Under the pieces are notes generated by a model. That model was not told the DNA's origin. It worked only from the letters and a program-made list of their open reading frames with translations, and made no database searches. From Pseudomonadales bacterium (GTDB lineage Bacteria > Pseudomonadota > Gammaproteobacteria > Pseudomonadales > Azotimanducaceae), in NCBI GenBank assembly GCA_022825925.1, contig JAJDVW010000022.1, positions 287,514 through 351,513 on the forward strand: a stretch of DNA of 64,000 bases, in the 5' to 3' direction. Positions 59,688 to 64,000 of this stretch are shown in pieces. The first letter of the stretch is position 1, and each line of letters starts with the position of its first letter. The translations under genes and the position numbers were made by a program.

Positions 59688-60869
59688 ATGTCCATACTCG
59701 AAGGGACGCGCGTGCTGGACTTCGGACGCTACATTGCGGGCCCGTTCTGCGGCATGCTGCTGGCGGACCTCGGCGCGGACGTGATCCGGGTCGAGAAGGT
59801 GGACGGCAGCGAGGACCGCTACACGACGCCCGTCACGCCGGACGGCCAGGGTTCGCTGTTCATGGCGCTCAACCGCAACAAGCGCGGCTTCACCCTCAAC
59901 CCCCGCAAGCCCGGCGGCCAGGACGTGCTCCGGCGGCTGGTCGCGACCGCGGACGTCGTCATCGCCAACCTGCCGCCGGCGACCGTGGCCTCGATGGGGC
60001 TCGACTACGAGAGCCTGACGCGCGTGAAGCCGGACATCGTACTCACCACCAGCACGGCCTACGGTTCGGGTGGGCCCTACGCGAACCGCGTGGGCTTCGA
60101 CGGCGTCGCCCAGGCGATGTCCGGGAACATGCACATGACCGGCCATCCGGACGAGCCGATGAAGAACTACTTTCCCTATGTCGACTACACGACCGGCACG
60201 CTGAACGCGTTCGCGACCCTGGCGGCGCTCATCCACCGGACGAACACCGGCGAGGGGCAACACGTGGAGGGGTGCCTGCTGGCGTCGGCCCTGACGGTGG
60301 CCAACGGGTCGCTGATCGAGGAAGCGGTGCTGCGCAAGGACCGGGTGGCGAGCGGCAACCGCGGCCAGACCGCGGCGCCGTCGGACGCCTTCCCGACCCG
60401 CGACGGGTGGGTGCTCGTCTCCGTGGTCGGCAACCCCCTGTTCGAGCGGTGGGCGCGGCTGATGGGCGAGGAGCGCTGGCTCACGGACCCGCGGTACCGG
60501 ACGGACGAGACCCGCGGCGACCATGCGGTCGAGATCAGCGAACGGATGTCGGCATGGACGCGCGCGCGCACCACGGCGGAGGTCGTGGCCGAACTGGAGG
60601 CCGCCCGGATCCCCTGCGGCGAAGTGCTGAAGCCCGCCGAGACCCTGGCGAACGAGCAGGTCGTCGAGCAGGGGTTCTTCGTTCCGACCGACTACCCGGG
60701 GCTCTCGACTCCGGCGCCCGTGGCGCGCATGCCGGTCGACTTCTCGAAGGCGGACACCCCGGTGCGGACGCGGGCGCCGACCCTCGGCGAGCACACGCGC
60801 GAAGTCATGCTGGAACTCGGATACGGCGACGGCGAGATCGAGGGCCTGCGCGAGGGGCGCGTGATCTGA
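59688..60869 (+). CDS. CaiB/BaiF (class III) CoA-transferase
   Basis: A 393-residue family III CoA-transferase, which moves CoA between carboxylic acids through an aspartyl-CoA intermediate. VLDFGRYIAGPFCGMLLADLGADVIRVEK opens the Rossmann-like domain; the putative catalytic Asp is in FPYVDYTTGTLNAFATLAAL. LNRNKRGFTLNPRKPGGQDVL and NRGQTAAPSDAFPTRDGWV are typical. The specific acids are unknown. A GGGGAGG site precedes the ATG. It is divergent from the enoyl-CoA hydratase and convergent with cyclopropane fatty acid synthase. Confidence 0.9.
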   Translation: MSILEGTRVLDFGRYIAGPFCGMLLADLGADVIRVEKVDGSEDRYTTPVTPDGQGSLFMALNRNKRGFTLNPRKPGGQDVLRRLVATADVVIANLPPATVASMGLDYESLTRVKPDIVLTTSTAYGSGGPYANRVGFDGVAQAMSGNMHMTGHPDEPMKNYFPYVDYTTGTLNAFATLAALIHRTNTGEGQHVEGCLLASALTVANGSLIEEAVLRKDRVASGNRGQTAAPSDAFPTRDGWVLVSVVGNPLFERWARLMGEERWLTDPRYRTDETRGDHAVEISERMSAWTRARTTAEVVAELEAARIPCGEVLKPAETLANEQVVEQGFFVPTDYPGLSTPAPVARMPVDFSKADTPVRTRAPTLGEHTREVMLELGYGDGEIEGLREGRVI

Positions 60870-60892
60870 CGGGGGGGCGCTCGCCCGCAGGG

Positions 60893-62134
60893 CTATCTGC
60901 CTACGGCGAGCCGGCTCCGTCCCTCGCCGCCGTCGCGCTCGGCCGATGCCTCGGCCGAGGCGTCGTACAGGTAGTCCCGGGTCAGCGGCACCGCGTCGTT
61001 CCTGCAGGCGAGCTGCAGCTGGAACACCACGAGATCGGCGATCTCGAACGCCGTCGCGCACGCGAGCAGGTAGAACTCCCACATGCGGCAGAAGCGCTCC
61101 CCCTTGGCTTCGACGAACTCGTCCCGGACGCCCTGGAACCGGCGGTTCCACTCCCGCAGCGTCAGCGCGTAGTGCCGCCGCCACACTTCGAGGTCGGACA
61201 GGACGAGGCCGGACGGCTCCGCCGCCTGCAGGATCTCCGAGGCCGACGGGATGTAGCCGCCGGGAAAGATGTACTTGCGAATCCACGGGTTGGTCGGCGA
61301 CGGCGGCGCGGATTGCCCGATGGTGTGCAACAGCGCGACGCCGTGCGCCGCCAGGAACTCCTGCACCTTCTCGAAGTACCGGACGAAGTTGCGCCGGCCG
61401 ACATGCTCGAACATCCCGACGGACACGACCGCGTCGTACTCGGCGCGATGCTGCCGGTAGTCCTCGAGCCGGAAGGCGACCCGGTCGGCGAGCCCCCGCC
61501 GCTCCGCCTCGGCGCGCGCGGCGCGGAGCTGCTCGGCCGAGAGCGTGAGTCCCACGACCTCGACGCCGGACCGTTCCGCGAGGTGCATGGCGAGACTCCC
61601 CCACCCGCAGCCGATGTCGAGCACCCGCTGGCCGGGCGAAAGGTCGAGCTTGCGCCGGATGTGGTCGCACTTGGCGGCCTGGGCCGCCTCCAGCGAGAGG
61701 TCGGGTTCCCGGAAGTAGGCGCACGAGTAGTGCATGTCGCGGTCGAGGAACGCCCGGAAAAGCGCCTCGTCGAGGTCGTAGTGGTGGCTGACGTTGGACA
61801 GGCTGGCGCGCACGGTGTTCCAGGACGTCACGATGGTCGCCAGGGGGCCGAGGAGCGCCTGCACGGAACGGCCGGGCAGGTTGCGCTCCATGTTTACCCG
61901 CAGCACGGTCAGCAGGTTCGCGAGTCCGCCCTCCTCGACGTCCCACTCCTCGCCCATGTACGTCTCGCCGAGGTTGGCTCCGGGGTTCAGGAGGATGCGG
62001 CGGGCGGTACCCGGCTTCCTGAGCACCCACGTCGCCGACGGTTCGCCCGCGCCGAAGGTGTGGCGGCGGCCGCCGGGCTCGACCACGGTCAGCGTGCCGT
62101 GCCGGATGTGGCGGTCGAGGAGTTTCAGGAACAT
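60893..62134 (-). CDS. cfa: Cyclopropane-fatty-acyl-phospholipid synthase
   Basis: A 413-residue SAM-dependent enzyme that adds a methylene bridge to membrane lipid double bonds. An N-terminal lipid-binding domain of about 120 residues is followed by the methyltransferase domain with SAM motif VLDIGCGWGSLAMHLAE, the active-site segment HYSCAYF, EHVGRRNFVRYF (Glu), and YIFPGGYIPSASEI. The ATG at 62134 fits the usual N-terminus (MFLKLLDRHIRHG); an upstream in-frame ATG at 62185 is less likely. It stands alone, divergent from an LLM oxidoreductase. Confidence 0.88.
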   Translation of the reverse strand: MFLKLLDRHIRHGTLTVVEPGGRRHTFGAGEPSATWVLRKPGTARRILLNPGANLGETYMGEEWDVEEGGLANLLTVLRVNMERNLPGRSVQALLGPLATIVTSWNTVRASLSNVSHHYDLDEALFRAFLDRDMHYSCAYFREPDLSLEAAQAAKCDHIRRKLDLSPGQRVLDIGCGWGSLAMHLAERSGVEVVGLTLSAEQLRAARAEAERRGLADRVAFRLEDYRQHRAEYDAVVSVGMFEHVGRRNFVRYFEKVQEFLAAHGVALLHTIGQSAPPSPTNPWIRKYIFPGGYIPSASEILQAAEPSGLVLSDLEVWRRHYALTLREWNRRFQGVRDEFVEAKGERFCRMWEFYLLACATAFEIADLVVFQLQLACRNDAVPLTRDYLYDASAEASAERDGGEGRSRLAVGR

Positions 62135-62268
62135 TGCGTTGGGATCCTGTCTCGGCGTTCTGGCTGGCGAAAAGGACGCTAGCACCAGCCCGCGCGACGG
62201 GTCAAACGGCGGACCGACCGGCGGCTCGAGCGGACGCTATACTCGCGGCGCGACGGCCGGGAGGATCC

Positions 62269-63321
62269 ATGAAGGTAAGCATCGGTGTGGGCGGGGCGGC
62301 TTCGGGCCGGCAGCGCGACTTCGAGCGGCAGGTCGAGTACGTGGTCGAGGCGGAGAAGCTCGGTGTCGACGCCGTGTGGACCGCGGAGGCCTGGGGGCAC
62401 GACGCGATCGCGCCGCTGGCGTTCCTGGCGGCGCGCACGGAACGCATCCGTCTCGGCACCGGCATCATGCAGATCAGCGCCCGCACGCCCTCGATGACGG
62501 CGATGACGGCGCTGACGATGGCGGCCATCAGCGGGGACCGGTTTCTCCTGGGCCTGGGCGCCAGCGGACCCCAGGTCGTCGAGGGGCTGCAAGGCACGCG
62601 TTTTCGGGCGCCGCTCTCCCGCATGCGGGAGACGGTCGACATCGTGCGACTCGCGTTCGCCGGCGAGAAGCTCGCCTACGAGGGCAGCCACCATCGGCTG
62701 CCGCTGCCGGGCGGGGAGGGCAAGGCGCTCAGGCTGGCCCAGCCCGGAAACCCCAACATACCGATCTACCTCGCGACGCTGGGCCCCCGGGCGCTGGAGT
62801 ACACCGGGGCGGAAGCGGACGGCTGGCTCGGGACCTCCTTCACGCCGGCAGGGGCGGCGGCGCATCTCGACTTCCTCCGGCGGGGCGCGGAGTCGGCGGG
62901 CCGCAGCCTGGACGACATCGACCTGCAGGCCGGTGGGACGGTGGCGTTCGGGGACGACCTCGATGCCCTCGTGGCGCCGCTCAAGCCCGGCATGGCCTTC
63001 ACCCTCGGCGCGATGGGCTCTCCCACCACGAACTTCTACAACGACGCGTACCGGCGCGGAGGTTGGGAGGAGGACGCCGGGGAGGTCCAGCGCCTGTGGG
63101 TGGCCGGCCGCCGCGACGAGGCGGCGGCGCGCGTGCCGGACCGGATGGTCGTCGAGGCGAACCTGCTCGGGGACGAGGCCACGGTCCGTGCCCGCATCGC
63201 CGCCTACCGCGACGCGGGGATCACCACCCTCCGCGTCCAGCCGGCGGGTGCGGACATGGCCGGGCAGCTCGAGACGCTGGGCCGGACGATGGACATCGTG
63301 CGCGGGCTCGCGGAGGGCTAG
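62269..63321 (+). CDS. LLM class flavin-dependent oxidoreductase, F420-type
   Basis: A 350-residue TIM-barrel protein of the luciferase-like family, with AEKLGVDAVWTAEAWGHDAI, the strand RIRLGTGIMQISARTPSMTAM, FLLGLGASGPQVVEG and IPIYLATLGPRALEYTGAEADGWL, closest to F420-dependent subgroup members. Substrate and cofactor identity are inferred only from the family. A GGGAGGA site precedes ATG 62269. The small membrane protein gene follows 13 bases later. Confidence 0.87.
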   Translation: MKVSIGVGGAASGRQRDFERQVEYVVEAEKLGVDAVWTAEAWGHDAIAPLAFLAARTERIRLGTGIMQISARTPSMTAMTALTMAAISGDRFLLGLGASGPQVVEGLQGTRFRAPLSRMRETVDIVRLAFAGEKLAYEGSHHRLPLPGGEGKALRLAQPGNPNIPIYLATLGPRALEYTGAEADGWLGTSFTPAGAAAHLDFLRRGAESAGRSLDDIDLQAGGTVAFGDDLDALVAPLKPGMAFTLGAMGSPTTNFYNDAYRRGGWEEDAGEVQRLWVAGRRDEAAARVPDRMVVEANLLGDEATVRARIAAYRDAGITTLRVQPAGADMAGQLETLGRTMDIVRGLAEG

Positions 63322-63334
63322 GCCGGAGCGCGCG

Positions 63335-63676
63335 GTGACGGAAGTCTCCCTCGAGGACGCCAAACAGGCGCAGCTCGTCTACGTTCTCTACCTCGTGGGG
63401 CTCGTCGTCGGGGTGACCATGGTGGTCGGCGTGGTCTGGGCCTACGTCGCCCGCGGGGATGGCGAGGACTGGCTGCGCACGCACTTCCGCTACCAGGTGC
63501 GTACCTTCTGGCTCGCCGCGCTCTACGTGGTGATCGGGCTGGCCCTCCTGCTGGTGGGTATAGGGGTGCTGGTGCTGCTGGCCGTGTTCCTCTGGTGGAT
63601 CGTCCGCTGCGTCAAGGGCCTGCGGCAGCTCGAGCGGCGTCAGCCCGTCGAGAACGTGGAGACCTGGCTGTTCTGA
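63335..63676 (+). CDS. Small membrane protein (DUF4870-like)
   Basis: A 113-residue protein starting at GTG with a GGAG site seven bases upstream. It has two to three hydrophobic helices: LVYVLYLVGLVVGVTMVVGVVWAY and TFWLAALYVVIGLALLLVGIGVLVLLAVFLWWI, separated by HFRYQVRT, and a basic C-terminus after RCVKGLRQLERRQ. The helix-FRYQ-helix-RCxKGL layout fits DUF4870-type membrane proteins of unknown function. It follows the LLM gene closely and is probably co-transcribed. Confidence 0.7.
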   Translation: MTEVSLEDAKQAQLVYVLYLVGLVVGVTMVVGVVWAYVARGDGEDWLRTHFRYQVRTFWLAALYVVIGLALLLVGIGVLVLLAVFLWWIVRCVKGLRQLERRQPVENVETWLF

Positions 63677-63701
63677 GCTTCGCCCGGCCGGGGCGGTCTC
63701 A
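63674..63701. terminator. Candidate bidirectional terminator hairpin
   Basis: TGAG-CTT-CGCCC (63674-63685), loop GGCCG, GGGCG-GT-CTCA (63691-63701) makes a 5-bp GC stem plus a 4-bp outer stem around short mismatches, spanning both stop codons of the convergent genes. Confidence 0.4.
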
Positions 63702-64000
63702 GCGCGGCGTTTCGGAGCCCCGCATGAGCGCGACGATGTGCGCCACGAGGGCGGGCATCAGCGGCTCGGGCAAGTCGTGGCCCATGCTTTCCACGATCTC
63801 GAGGCGCGCCTTCGGCACGGCGGTGGCGATGTGGCGCGCGGCCGACACCGGAATGAGCGGATCCGCGTCGCCGTGCAGGACGAGCGCCGGCATGCGCAAC
63901 TTGCGCAGGCGCGCGCTCCGGTCCCGCTCGCCCGCCGCGGCGAGCAGTTGCCGCGCGGCGCCGTCGGGCCGATGCGCGCGTGCGTGGGCCGCGCGCGCGA
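63699..64000 (-). CDS. Alpha/beta hydrolase family protein (C-terminal part only)
   Basis: The gene enters from the right edge; about 100 C-terminal residues are visible. RMPALVLHGDADPLIPVSAARHIA carries the acid residue (Asp of GDADPLIP) and EIVESMGHDLPEPLMPALV the catalytic His, the usual order in alpha/beta hydrolases. The nucleophile lies outside the window, so esterase, lipase or related activity cannot be specified. Confidence 0.78.
   Translation of the reverse strand, partial: ARAAHARAHRPDGAARQLLAAAGERDRSARLRKLRMPALVLHGDADPLIPVSAARHIATAVPKARLEIVESMGHDLPEPLMPALVAHIVALMRGSETPR

Noticed and set aside
59579..62030. Extension of the enoyl-CoA hydratase upstream through the CoA-transferase and cfa regions
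   Set aside because: Upstream sequence is low-complexity antisense; ATG 59579 begins exactly at the crotonase domain.

Overview
The window is a high-GC bacterial chromosome segment, densely packed on both strands, with many 1-4 base stop/start overlaps (ATGA, GTGA, TGATG) that mark operons. The gene mix (acyl-CoA and CoA-transferase chemistry, F420/flavin LLM oxidoreductases, TauD- and CmcJ-type oxygenases, HupE-like membrane proteins, secreted DUF3604 proteins, dipeptide ABC importers, a probable selenoprotein) suggests a heterotrophic Pseudomonadota, perhaps an uncultured marine or host-associated gammaproteobacterium. That placement is an inference; there is no rRNA or marker gene to settle it. 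I saw no tRNA, rRNA, CRISPR array or integrase.

Layout. 1-1.3 kb: start of an enoyl-CoA hydratase divergent from an acyl-CoA dehydrogenase. 1.4-10.8 kb: three exported DUF3604 (PHP-like metallohydrolase) proteins, one in an operon with a membrane-anchored parvulin and a HupE/UreJ-like protein. The parvulin-HupE pair recurs at 30.7-32.5 kb inside a six-gene leftward operon (LLM oxidoreductase, SDR, parvulin, HupE, TauD dioxygenase, GST). 11.0-12.7 kb: nicotinamidase and nicotinate phosphoribosyltransferase, an NAD salvage pair. 12.8-22.1 kb: a complete Dpp/Opp importer whose second permease and first ATPase are one fused polypeptide, a lipoprotein sulfatase and a second, paralogous binding protein. 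22.2-28.5 kb: CmcJ-like oxygenase plus NIPSNAP protein, a ThDP enzyme, an MFS transporter, a GrdB-family protein whose two halves lie in one frame across a single TGA (likely selenocysteine), and a GST.

34.5-45.2 kb is an accessory, defence-like island: a Uma2 protein with a coiled-coil tail, a type III restriction-modification pair (Mod/Res), a 1341-residue protein joining an MqsA-type helix-turn-helix, a restriction-endonuclease-like segment and a STAND/AAA-type NTPase, and a NYN-domain nuclease. A strong intrinsic terminator lies between the last two. Immediately beyond the island sits a second peptide importer (binding protein and two permeases) with no ATPase genes beside it.

48.8-64 kb: an operon of sugar-type MFS transporter, TetR regulator and Rieske oxygenase behind a palindromic operator candidate; Cu/Zn SOD; a truncated PIN toxin; a tandem, probably heterodimeric ABC exporter with an apparent frameshift at the start of its second subunit; a PRISE-like reductase overlapping glucokinase; enoyl-CoA hydratase; CaiB/BaiF CoA-transferase; cyclopropane fatty acid synthase; an LLM oxidoreductase; a small membrane protein; and the end of an alpha/beta hydrolase.

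The most notable items are the in-frame UGA GrdB-like gene with a candidate bacterial SECIS hairpin, the HTH-nuclease-STAND protein with its NYN neighbour, and the repeated DUF3604/parvulin/HupE module.
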